Both the position numbers and the translations under genes were made by a program. The notes under the pieces are model-generated. The model saw only the letters and a program-made list of their open reading frames with translations, was not told the origin of the DNA and searched no databases. A stretch of DNA of 63,280 bases. It comes from Myxococcales bacterium. GTDB taxonomy: Bacteria > Myxococcota_A > Polyangia > Polyangiales > Polyangiaceae. Numbering within the stretch: the first letter of the stretch is position 1; each line of letters begins with the position of its first letter. The stretch spans positions 1 to 63,280 of the forward strand of contig JAJZQG010000012.1 of the NCBI GenBank assembly GCA_021847645.1, written 5' to 3'. Shown here in pieces: positions 40,234 to 47,677 of the stretch.

Positions 40234-41838
40234 ATGAGAGCTTCGAGACCCCTGCGATGGGCCTGGTTGGTGGCGGGTTGCCTCCCGCTATGGGCGTGCG
40301 GCAACCACGGCGATTCCAAGGCCACGAAGGACCCTTCACCGGCCGCATCGGCAGCAGCCAACGACCCGTTCGCCGTCCCGCCACCGGCCGCGGACGGCCC
40401 CAAGCTGGTGGCCACGGCGCTCGCCACGGTCGTCTACGATCGGCCGGGCAGCCTGGGTGAGAAGATTGGCTACTTGCGCGTGGGCGGCGTGGTGCCACGG
40501 GCCAAGGAGCCGTTCACCAAGGAGGGATGCCCGGGCGGGTGGTACCCGATCCGGCCGGCGGGCTTCGTGTGCGTGGGCGACGACGCGTCGCTCGATCTGC
40601 AGCATCCGGTGGCGCGAGCGTTGGGCAAGCTGCCGGACCTGAGCAAGCCGCTGCCGTACCCGTACGGCTTCATCCGATGGGTGGCGCCGCAGTACCTGCG
40701 CATCCCCACCAAGGCCGAGCAGAACCAGTACGAGTTCGAGCTGCCGCGCCACCTTCGTGCCTACGCCCGGTACAAGGACGAGTGGAACCAGCGCGAGGTG
40801 GGCTCGAACGACGTGCCGCTGGACGCCTCGGGCGTGGCCATCGGTCCCGCGCCGGCCAAGCCGCCGGTGGAGTCGGACAACATCCTGTTCGGCGGCTCGG
40901 GCAACGACCAGATCCCGTGGTGGCTCGACGGCGGCCGCAAGATCCCGCACCTGTCCGGCTACAAGGCGCCCAGCTACGCCGTCATCGCGGGACGCGTCCG
41001 TCGCCACACGGGCCTGGCGCTCATCGACTCGTTCGTGCCGGACGAGGAGGCAGGAGCGCGCCGCATGGCGGTCACGACCGACGGACGCATGGTACCGGCG
41101 AGCAAGCTCAAGCCCAATGTCGGCTCGACCTGGCACGGCGTGCCGCTCGCCCCGCGCTCGGGCTTCCGGCTGCCGGTCGCCTTCGTCACCGAACGCAAGG
41201 GCGCCCAAACCTATCAGCTGACCGACACCTCGACCCTGGAGGGCGTCCGTCTGCCCTGGCGCGCGACGCTGGATCTCACCGGCGAATCGCGCGTGCGACA
41301 GGGCGTCAAGTACGTCGAGATCCAGGGCGGAACCTGGGCCAAGGCCGAGGATCTGGCGGTTGCCGCCAAGCCGTCGTCGCTGCCCTCGTACGCCAGAGGC
41401 AACCAGAAGTGGATCGACCTGAGCATCGTGAGCCAGACGATCGTGGCGTACGAAGGCGAGACGCCGGTGTACGTGACGATGGTGTCAACCGGACGCGACG
41501 GGCTGGGGGATCCGCAGACGACGCGCTCGACGGTGCGTGGGACGTTCCGGATCCGCGAGAAGCACGTGACGACGACGATGGACGCCAACGACGTCGACAA
41601 CCAGTTCGAGCTGCGGGACGTGCCGTGGGTGCAGTACTTCCACCACGGCTACGCGCTGCACGCGGCGTACTGGCACGACGACTACGGCAAGCCCAGGAGC
41701 CACGGCTGCGTGAACATGTCGCCGATCGACGCGCACTGGTTCTTCTTCTGGACGACGCCGGCGCTGCCCGAAGGATGGCACGGCGTGTACGCGAACAAGA
41801 AGACGGACGAGGGCACGATCGTCTTCATCCACGCGTAG
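40234..41838 (+). CDS. L,D-transpeptidase (YkuD) lipoprotein
   Basis: A 534-residue protein. A lipobox (LPLWAC, about residue 22) marks it as a lipoprotein. A SH3-like or variable region fills the middle, and the YkuD domain at the C-terminus has H490-G-C492-V-N in KPRSHGCVNMS, the catalytic His-Cys motif. The family cross-links peptidoglycan stems (3-3 links) or attaches proteins to the wall. The start at 40234 is followed directly by the basic signal (MRASRPLRWAWLV). The upstream divergent region carries an inverted-repeat element. Confidence 0.88.
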   Translation: MRASRPLRWAWLVAGCLPLWACGNHGDSKATKDPSPAASAAANDPFAVPPPAADGPKLVATALATVVYDRPGSLGEKIGYLRVGGVVPRAKEPFTKEGCPGGWYPIRPAGFVCVGDDASLDLQHPVARALGKLPDLSKPLPYPYGFIRWVAPQYLRIPTKAEQNQYEFELPRHLRAYARYKDEWNQREVGSNDVPLDASGVAIGPAPAKPPVESDNILFGGSGNDQIPWWLDGGRKIPHLSGYKAPSYAVIAGRVRRHTGLALIDSFVPDEEAGARRMAVTTDGRMVPASKLKPNVGSTWHGVPLAPRSGFRLPVAFVTERKGAQTYQLTDTSTLEGVRLPWRATLDLTGESRVRQGVKYVEIQGGTWAKAEDLAVAAKPSSLPSYARGNQKWIDLSIVSQTIVAYEGETPVYVTMVSTGRDGLGDPQTTRSTVRGTFRIREKHVTTTMDANDVDNQFELRDVPWVQYFHHGYALHAAYWHDDYGKPRSHGCVNMSPIDAHWFFFWTTPALPEGWHGVYANKKTDEGTIVFIHA

Positions 41839-41964
41839 ATCGGGAAGGACGAACGGAGCATGTCGCGGCATCGCTGCGCGACGGCGCGGACCCGACCGCC
41901 AGCTCGTGCAGGATCGCAGGCGGCATCAGCTCCGCTCGGGCGAGCCCCCCAGCCTTGCTCGCAT

Positions 41965-42909
41965 TCATCCGTCCCGCATCAGCGCGTCGATCGACTCCGC
42001 GTCGAAGATCGCGTCGGCCCAGCGCTCCAACTGCTCGGACGAGGCAGCCACGACGCGGCCCCGCACGCTGTCGGGAACGTCGCCAAAGCGACGCTGAAGC
42101 AGTCTCAGCACCAAGCGACGGCCCTCTTCACGGCCCTCTTCACGGCCCTCTTCACGGCCCTCTTCACGGCCCTCTTCACGGCCCTCCTCCTTCGCCTCCC
42201 TGCGCGCCGTGTTCAGCTCGAACTGGTAGAGCAGAAACGCCTCCTCGCGCTCCTGCGCAAGCCGCTGCGCCGCCGGGTCCGCCGACAGCCGCTCCAGCTC
42301 CTCCTTGGCCTTCGCCAGCACCGGGTCGCTCATCGCCAGCTCCTTCCTCTCGCCCTGCTCGCTCGTCGCCAGGAACCGTGCCCACCGGGCGAGCTCGCCG
42401 TCCTCGTCGTCCACGCCGCGCAGCGACTGGGGAACCTTCGGCAACTCCACCAGGTGCAGCTCGAACCCACCTTCCAACGGCGCATGGTCGTGGACCTCGA
42501 TCACCCTGAATGTGGAATGGAAGCGCGCGCAAGGCAACTCCCGGTAGCCGAGAAAGAACACGCCGACGCATCGCACCAGCTCGACGAACTTCGCGCCCCG
42601 AACCAGCTGCGCGCCGTACATGCGCGCCCAGTGGTACAGCGCCCGCTTGCGCATCCCGGCACGTGCGTCGGCCTGCATCTCGACATTGACCTGCTCGCCC
42701 GAGTGCAGCCTGACGCGCAGGTCGAGCACCACTCCCCGGTCGCGAATCGTCCCTTTTTCGAGGTCCGGATTGAGCACCACCACAGAGCTGATCGGGGACG
42801 GCGGGTGCAGCACCGCATGGAGCAACGCGATGAGCAGCTCCTCGCGGCCGGGCTGGGCGAACATCAGCTTGAAGACGACATCGAGCGTCGGGTCGAGGAT
42901 CTTGGGCAT
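41965..42909 (-). CDS. Rpn-family PD-(D/E)XK nuclease / putative transposase
   Basis: A 314-residue protein. The start (MPKILDPTLDVVFKLMFA) and the nuclease core RDRGVVLDLRVRLHSGEQVNVEMQ (conserved Asp, then ExQ) are the hallmarks of the Rpn recombination-promoting nuclease family, formerly transposase_31. A helical region contains EEGR repeated six times (about 235-258), encoded by five exact copies of a 12-bp unit (42121-42180). The C-terminus LLQRRFGDVPDSVRGRV and AIFDAESIDALM is family-typical. Rpn proteins cut DNA with little specificity and are implicated in RecA-independent recombination and in phage defence. The start at 42909 was chosen over 42936 because family homology begins at MPKIL. 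Confidence 0.87.
   Translation of the reverse strand: MPKILDPTLDVVFKLMFAQPGREELLIALLHAVLHPPSPISSVVVLNPDLEKGTIRDRGVVLDLRVRLHSGEQVNVEMQADARAGMRKRALYHWARMYGAQLVRGAKFVELVRCVGVFFLGYRELPCARFHSTFRVIEVHDHAPLEGGFELHLVELPKVPQSLRGVDDEDGELARWARFLATSEQGERKELAMSDPVLAKAKEELERLSADPAAQRLAQEREEAFLLYQFELNTARREAKEEGREEGREEGREEGREEGREEGRRLVLRLLQRRFGDVPDSVRGRVVAASSEQLERWADAIFDAESIDALMRDG
42121..42180. repeat. 12-bp tandem repeat inside the Rpn gene
   Basis: Five exact copies of GCCCTCTTCACG followed by a degenerate sixth. On the minus strand this encodes EEGR units, so any gain or loss of units keeps the frame. Replication slippage is likely. Confidence 0.85.
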
Positions 42910-43063
42910 GACAAGAGCGCCAAGTGCGCGACGCATGCCAAGTGGGAGGGCTCGAAATCGCCGTAGATCGCGAACTCAGCGGGTGGCGGGCCGCCAGGGA
43001 GGGCAGAGGCCCAGCGCACCGACGCCCGTCCGTTTTGCCGCGAAGTAGGCTTCGGATCGCCCA

Positions 43064-43100
43064 GGGTGGCGATCCGCCAGCGAAATCGGCGGCCGCCAGG
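43064..43100. repeat. Third copy of the GGCGGCCGCC hairpin
   Basis: GGGTGGCGATCCGCC (43064-43078), a short loop, and GGCGGCCGCC (43088-43097) pair like the hairpins at 891-926 and 46454-46489. The GATCCGCC and GGCGGCCGCC cores are shared with them, but the loop differs. The other blocks of the 400-bp element were not found here, so this is either a fragment or an independent member. Confidence 0.5.
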
Positions 43101-43159
43101 TGGAGGCGGCGGCTTGGCGCCGGCGGCGCGCGCATCAAGGCCATCGGCACCGTCGCGTG

Positions 43160-43660
43160 CCGTCGCATCAAGAAGATGGCATTGGCCCAACGGCTGGAAC
43201 GGGCCGAGTGACGACAGCGGCATGCGTACGATCGTGATGTAGTCCGTCGGATATGCGTTCTCGAGCGATGCCCAGAACAGGATCTGGTTGTCGTCGATCG
43301 AGATGACCTTGGACAAGTGCAACCCCGGCACGGCGGGCGCGAACGCGTGGGCGCCATCGGTCAACCGGTAGAGCCTCGGCAGCTCCCCTTGAAGCACGTT
43401 GTGGGCGGCCAGGCCCGCGCCCACGACCATCGGTTCGTTGTCGAGCGTGTCCTTGCCCGTCACGCCGAGGCGCTTCGGCTGCAACTGCGCTGGGTCGGTC
43501 GTGAACGGGCTGGTCCACAGCTCGATGCGCCCCCAGTGCGCGAGCCGCGCGTCAGGGTCGTACGCCTGCATCCAGGCCATGTCCGTGCCGTCGCTGCCCA
43601 ACCCGATCCCGAGAATGCGTCGGAGGTGAGGTGTTCCGGCCCACAACCCGACCAGACGTT
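43160..43660 (-). pseudogene. Decayed gene fragment (unidentified protein)
   Basis: The minus-strand frame reads as natural protein from about GIGLGSDGTDMAWMQAYDPD to IVRMPLSSLGPFQPLG, with balanced composition (LARLAHWGRIELW-like segments, FWASLENAYPTDY). It then changes to Arg/Pro-rich sequence on both sides without a proper start or stop. The downstream part (GGRRFRWRIATLGD) coincides with the hairpin repeat at 43064. It is best read as the core of a gene truncated at both ends. No family recognised. Confidence 0.5.
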
Positions 43661-43807
43661 GGCCGGGTCTGGGGCCCTTGGCTAGCTCTAGGCCACACTC
43701 GCACGGGCCCCGGCGCCGCGGAATGGACCGGTCCGTCACTTGGAGGCCCCCGACGCCCTCCGTCAGGCGTGTAGCCGGTAGCCTGCAGCCTGCATATCCT
43801 CGCCGCC

Positions 43808-44809
43808 ATGCCCGACACCGATAGGCTGGACCGCTCCGCAATCGACGACGACGTCCGTTGGGCGCTCTTCCAACAGGTGGCCAATCGCAGGAGCGGTCGC
43901 CAGAACCTGCGCGACATTGTCCCGATCCTCGGCGCCGGATTCGTCATCCAGGCCACCATGGAAGCCGGCAATCCCAGGATCGTCGACTGGTCTCGCATCT
44001 TGAAAGACACTGCGGCGAGGTTCCGCTGCCCCCGCGCGATGGCCGCCCTTGAGTCCGACGTCCCCGGCCAGACCACGCTTGTCTGGGACCTCATGACGGT
44101 CGAGCTCGCCAGAACCCTCGGCGATCAGGCCGCACATCGTCAAGAGCTCAAGATGCGAAAGGACCTCGCCACGCGCCTTCGCAATGACGACGAGACCCGA
44201 CGGCTCGCCCGCCCGTTCGTGCAGCGGTTCCTCGGCCTCGGATTCCACGACCTTGCGTCGACCAACTTCGACAGCGTCCTGCTGCCGGACGGCGTGAAGC
44301 CCGAACGATGGGCGCACGGCGCTCGGCAAGCCGTTTCGCTCGCCGCTGCTTGCGGCCCGACCCGAATCTGGTATCCGCACGGACATGTGGTCGAGCCCGG
44401 GTCGATCGTGCTGGGCACCCGCGCCTACGGCAGGCTGCTCGAGCCCATTAACGCCGCATTCCGCGCCCACGCGCTCCTTCCCAAGCCCCGCCGCACCGTC
44501 GGCCTCGACACTTGGGTCGCCACGATGCTCGAGCGCCCGATCGTGTTCATCGGCCTATCGCTCACGCGCGAGGAATGGACCCTGTGGTGGCTGCTGTCCC
44601 AGCGGGCGAGATTCTTGGCTCGCAGGCGGGCGCACGTGCCGCAAGCGTTCGTGTTCGCGCACCGCCCCGCCAACAACGGCAGTGCCGACGCGCTGGCCGC
44701 GTTCAGGACCTTGGCCCGAACGTGCCAATTGCTCGGGCTGCACCTGCTTGCGTTCGACGACTTCCCGGCGGGCTGGGAGCGATTGAAGGCGGCGCTGTCG
44801 GGCGCATAG
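43808..44809 (+). CDS. SIR2-like domain protein, candidate NADase effector
   Basis: A 333-residue protein. The NAD-site loop is G42-A43-G44 in VPILGAGFVIQA. The catalytic-region Asn-Asp is N153-F-D155 in LASTNFDSVLL. His191 sits in WYPHGHV, and VFIGLSLTREEWTLWW at 246-261 matches the closing SIR2_2 strand. The order and spacing fit the SIR2-like family, whose members in Thoeris, DSR and related systems degrade NAD during phage infection. Both residues needed for NAD cleavage are kept. Nothing adjacent looks like a sensor partner, so it may act alone or with the neighbouring Rpn nuclease. There is no good ribosome site before ATG 43808. Confidence 0.7.
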   Translation: MPDTDRLDRSAIDDDVRWALFQQVANRRSGRQNLRDIVPILGAGFVIQATMEAGNPRIVDWSRILKDTAARFRCPRAMAALESDVPGQTTLVWDLMTVELARTLGDQAAHRQELKMRKDLATRLRNDDETRRLARPFVQRFLGLGFHDLASTNFDSVLLPDGVKPERWAHGARQAVSLAAACGPTRIWYPHGHVVEPGSIVLGTRAYGRLLEPINAAFRAHALLPKPRRTVGLDTWVATMLERPIVFIGLSLTREEWTLWWLLSQRARFLARRRAHVPQAFVFAHRPANNGSADALAAFRTLARTCQLLGLHLLAFDDFPAGWERLKAALSGA

Positions 44810-45061
44810 CGCGGAGTCTGTCGCGGTAGGGCTTCGGGCTGCGGCCGGGCTTTCATCTCTGCATCCTGGCCCGCACATTCATCGGGAGCTGCTCTGGCCT
44901 TGCGCCAGCTTCTGGCCCCACGCCGCGGGCACACGGCCATGCTCAGCGGTCCGCTGCGCAGCATCAAACACGTGATGCGTCCGCGGGTGGCGTGGCTGCG
45001 TTCGGTGCTCGGCGAGCCGAATCGGCGGGTGGCAGGACGGTACAGAGCAGGCCGGGGCGCG

Positions 45062-45934
45062 TCACGCAGTCGGCGCAGGTGTCGTCGCGTCCGGTGCGGC
45101 AGGCGCCGCGCTGCTCGCCGGTACGAACGTGCGAAGCGCCGGCAGCAGAGCGTCGGCGCCGCGCTTGCCCAGGGCCACGGTCGCGATCACCTGCAGGTGG
45201 TCGTAGCGATCCTCGACGAGCGCGGCGAGCTGGTCGCGCACGATCGACTCGGGCGTGCGCTTGGCGATCGGCGACGGCGCATTGCCCGGCACCAACTGCT
45301 GCACGAGCGCGCCGCCGAGCGTGGCAAGCCGATCGAGCTGAGCCGCGTCGAACGGGTGCTTGCCCGCGAGCGCGCTCTCGAACTCGGCGAACACGCCGGC
45401 GATGGACACGAAATCCCGCGCCTTGTCGATCTTGCCCGTACCCGCGCGAATCGCGCGCACGCGGTCTTGCGGCACCAGGTTGACGAGCGGGTGCGAGACG
45501 ACCTCGAGGTAGCCGAGCGTGACCTCGCGCCACGGCGTGCCTTCCCTGACCAAGGTTTCGATCTCGCCGGTGCTAAGCTTGGCGGTCGGCACGCGCTGGG
45601 CCGCAAAGTCCAGGGCCATCACCAGCGACGGCAGCTCGAAGACGTCCCGCAAGCGTGCGGTCGGCAGCAGCTCGATCGCCTTCGGGAGGTAAGGCTCGAT
45701 CGCGTCGAGCGCCTGCACCACATTGGCGCGCATGACGAGCGGCTGGCCGTTGAAGATCGGCAGGTCCTTGGTGGGCACCTGCTTGGCGGCGTCGTGGAAA
45801 TGATCGAACGCTTTCTTCGGGTTCTGGTCTGTGAAGGCGGTCTTGCGGGCTGCGGCGATCGGGTCGGCGGCGGGCTTGGAATTGCCTTGCTTCTTGACTG
45901 GGCTGGTCTTCTTGATGGTCTTCGGACTTGCCAT
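45062..45934 (-). CDS. Conserved-looking protein of unknown function
   Basis: A 290-residue soluble protein. A basic, Lys-rich N-terminus (about 1-40) precedes a helical body with a well-balanced composition (LPIFNGQPLVMRANVVQALD, EVTLGYLEVVSHPLVNLVP) and an Ala/Pro-rich tail. No motif or signal peptide. GAGGGG just before the ATG at 45934 supports the start; the longer frame to 46714 runs through the minisatellite and repeat copy B and is rejected. The divergent intergenic region upstream is the repeat-rich block. Confidence 0.7.
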   Translation of the reverse strand: MASPKTIKKTSPVKKQGNSKPAADPIAAARKTAFTDQNPKKAFDHFHDAAKQVPTKDLPIFNGQPLVMRANVVQALDAIEPYLPKAIELLPTARLRDVFELPSLVMALDFAAQRVPTAKLSTGEIETLVREGTPWREVTLGYLEVVSHPLVNLVPQDRVRAIRAGTGKIDKARDFVSIAGVFAEFESALAGKHPFDAAQLDRLATLGGALVQQLVPGNAPSPIAKRTPESIVRDQLAALVEDRYDHLQVIATVALGKRGADALLPALRTFVPASSAAPAAPDATTPAPTA

Positions 45935-46130
45935 GATCCCCTCGTGTTGGTTGAGAACGGACTTGGCGATTATCACAGTGCGCCTTGGCATGACAAGGCC
46001 GTATGTGATGGATTCCGGTCGGAGGGCCTGTCCGCTGGCCGTCGCGGCGTTTGGCCCGTTCTGCTCGCAGTGGAAGCCGGAGGAGGGAGGCCCGTTTGGT
46101 GTGCCGGGGCGCACAGAATCGACAGGAAGG

Positions 46131-46300
46131 CTTCGATTCGCGTGCAGGTCAGTACTCGAATCGATGGGGGGGCGTCGATTGGCGTACAGATCAGTACTCC
46201 GATCGATGGGGGGGGCGTCGATTCGCGTGCGGATCAGTACTCGGATCGACGGGGTGGGCGTCGATGGGGGCTCGGATCCGTGTTCGGATCGACGGGGGGG
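46131..46300. repeat. 42-43-bp tandem minisatellite, about four units
   Basis: Units begin at 46131, 46173, 46216 and 46259 (a partial fifth at 46300) with spacings of 42, 43, 43 and 41 bp. Each starts TCGATT/TCGATG and contains AGTACTCGAATCGAT-type sequence ending in a run of seven or eight G. The units differ by a few substitutions, so the array is not brand new. Confidence 0.8.
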
Positions 46301-46451
46301 GTCGATGGGCGTGGAAGAGCGCGGCGCCGGGAATGGGGGGGCATGGCGGTCACGTCGGATGCGTGTTGGCGAAGGGCGCGAGGTGCCAGGGCGACCGAAG
46401 GCGGTGTTGGTGCATTCGGGCACGTGAGAGGGGGTGTAGCCGGCGGGCGAG

Positions 46452-46867
46452 GGGGTGGCGGATCCGCCGCAAAAGTGGCGGCCGCCACCTGCGGGTTGGG
46501 TCGGGGCGCGGGAATCCGCGGGGGATCGGGGAGGCACATCGTGGCATGAGAGTCGCATTGTCGATGGCGGGACGACGCGAGTGCGCATGAGTGTCGTCGA
46601 TGGTGTTTGACAGGCGAGCGGAAGGACTGGGGACGGTAGGGATGGTCCTGGCGGCTGCGGGGAACCGTAGTCGCCGAGGGTACGTGGCGGGTTATGACCT
46701 AACGGAGGTGCCACGGCGGCTTTGAGGGACGCTCTGGAGGCCGAGTCTGGGAGACATCGGACGGCTCAGGGCGGACGGGCGCGACGATCGGCCCGCTGGG
46801 TGACGGCGAAGCGACACCCGGCAGGCTGGAGAGGAGCGAGACCCGGCGGGCGGACGTGTGTCTGCAG
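46452..46867. repeat. Dispersed structured repeat, copy B
   Basis: Direct-orientation partner of 889-1288. The hairpin at 46454-46489 differs by one C-to-T in the stem, which turns a C-G pair into a U-G pair in RNA read from the plus strand, so pairing is kept. The second hairpin is one pair longer here (CGTGGC 46683-46688 with GCCACG 46710-46715). Identical 20-bp blocks: 46695-46714, 46813-46832 and 46841-46860. Both copies are followed by a pyrimidine tract. Confidence 0.8.
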
Positions 46868-46969
46868 CCCCTGCCGGCCGAACAACCTCTGCCCGAAACG
46901 AAGCCCGAACACGCGCGCCATCATCCGACGCCCCCCTTCCGCGCGTCCCCCACCCCGCGTTCCTTCTCT

Positions 46970-47150
46970 CCCACTCTCGCCTGTCCCCCTCTGTCTCCCG
47001 CCCTTGCCTTTCGCCCTTGCCTTTTCCCCTTCGCCTTTTCCCCTTCGCCTTCCGCCCTTCGCCTTTTCCCCTTCGCCTTCCGCCCTTCGCCTTTTCCCCT
47101 TCGCCCTTTGCCCTTTGCCCTCTGCCCTTTGCCCTTTTCCCCCGCTCTTC
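46970..47150. repeat. Pyrimidine-rich minisatellite
   Basis: A region of repeated CCCTTCGCC and TTTTCCCCTTCGCC-type units of about 14 and 28 bp, almost free of A. It sits immediately upstream of the GMC-partner gene at 47165, so it would be in its leader. It can form unusual DNA such as triplex structure. Confidence 0.7.
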
Positions 47151-47164
47151 CTATGCTCGTGCCC

Positions 47165-47677
47165 ATGCGCGAATCCAGCTGCGCTCAACCCGAGCTCCCT
47201 GGCCCCTTCGGCCTGTCGCCCTCGAGCCGTCGTGTCGTGCGCGCGTTTTGCGAGGCCCTGCTCTGTGACGCCGACGCCCACGGACGGCTCATGTCCCCTT
47301 CCTCCGAGCTTGTCGAAGACGTGGTGCTTCGCTTCGACAAGCAGCTCGGCGCAGGCAGCGGCGATCTGCGCCGGGGCATCAACCTGCTGTGCGGCCTGAT
47401 GGAACGCATGCCGCTGGTGATCATCGGCTCGCCCTCCAAGATGACCGAGCTGACGCTCTCCGAGCGCGTGGCGTTCCTCGAAACGATGGAGAACGCGCGC
47501 GTGGGCCTGGTGGCGACGATGCTCGTCGCGCTCAAGGTGCCGCTCACGATGCACGCCTACGAGCGGACGGACATGCTCAAGCTGACCGGCTTCAACCGAT
47601 CGTCGCTGAAGGAGCCGCGGGGCGACATTCCGATTCCGGAGCCGCCGACGTGGGCGGAGCGGGGAGGCAGGCCATGA
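47165..47677 (+). CDS. Small partner protein of the GMC oxidoreductase
   Basis: A 170-residue soluble, helical protein (VRAFCEALLCDADAHGRL, LVEDVVLRFDKQLGAGSGDL, LSERVAFLETMENARVGLVA) of the type encoded beside GMC dehydrogenases, where a small helical subunit assists the flavoprotein. No Tat or Sec signal is seen. The stop overlaps the next start (ATGATGA at 47674), so the two are translationally coupled. ATG 47165 was chosen because the upstream frame is only pyrimidine repeat; ATG 47153 is also possible. Confidence 0.65.
   Translation: MRESSCAQPELPGPFGLSPSSRRVVRAFCEALLCDADAHGRLMSPSSELVEDVVLRFDKQLGAGSGDLRRGINLLCGLMERMPLVIIGSPSKMTELTLSERVAFLETMENARVGLVATMLVALKVPLTMHAYERTDMLKLTGFNRSSLKEPRGDIPIPEPPTWAERGGRP

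Larger units (their letters stand above)
42910..43807. other. Degenerate region between the Rpn and SIR2 genes
   Basis: An 898-bp stretch without an intact gene. It holds a decayed coding segment on the minus strand (about 43160-43660) and, at 43064-43100, a hairpin related to the one in repeat copies A and B. The promoter of the SIR2-like gene should lie in its last 150 bp, but none is clear. Confidence 0.6.
45935..47164. other. 1.2-kb repeat-rich intergenic region
   Basis: Between divergent genes. It contains, in order, a 42-43-bp minisatellite (46131-46300), repeat copy B (46452-46867) and a pyrimidine-rich minisatellite (46970-47150). Frames that cross it mirror the repeats and are not genes. 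This is the longest non-coding stretch in the window. Confidence 0.75.

Noticed and set aside
42121..42180. Possible short CRISPR or regulatory iteron array
   Set aside because: Exact 12-bp units lie within the Rpn coding frame as EEGR codons and have no spacers.
46131..46300. Possible CRISPR array
   Set aside because: Units are back to back at 42-43 bp without unique spacers, and no cas genes are present.
45062..46714. 550-residue frame extending the 45062 gene into the repeat block
   Set aside because: Residues beyond the ATG at 45934 only mirror the minisatellite and repeat copy B; a good ribosome site supports the shorter gene.
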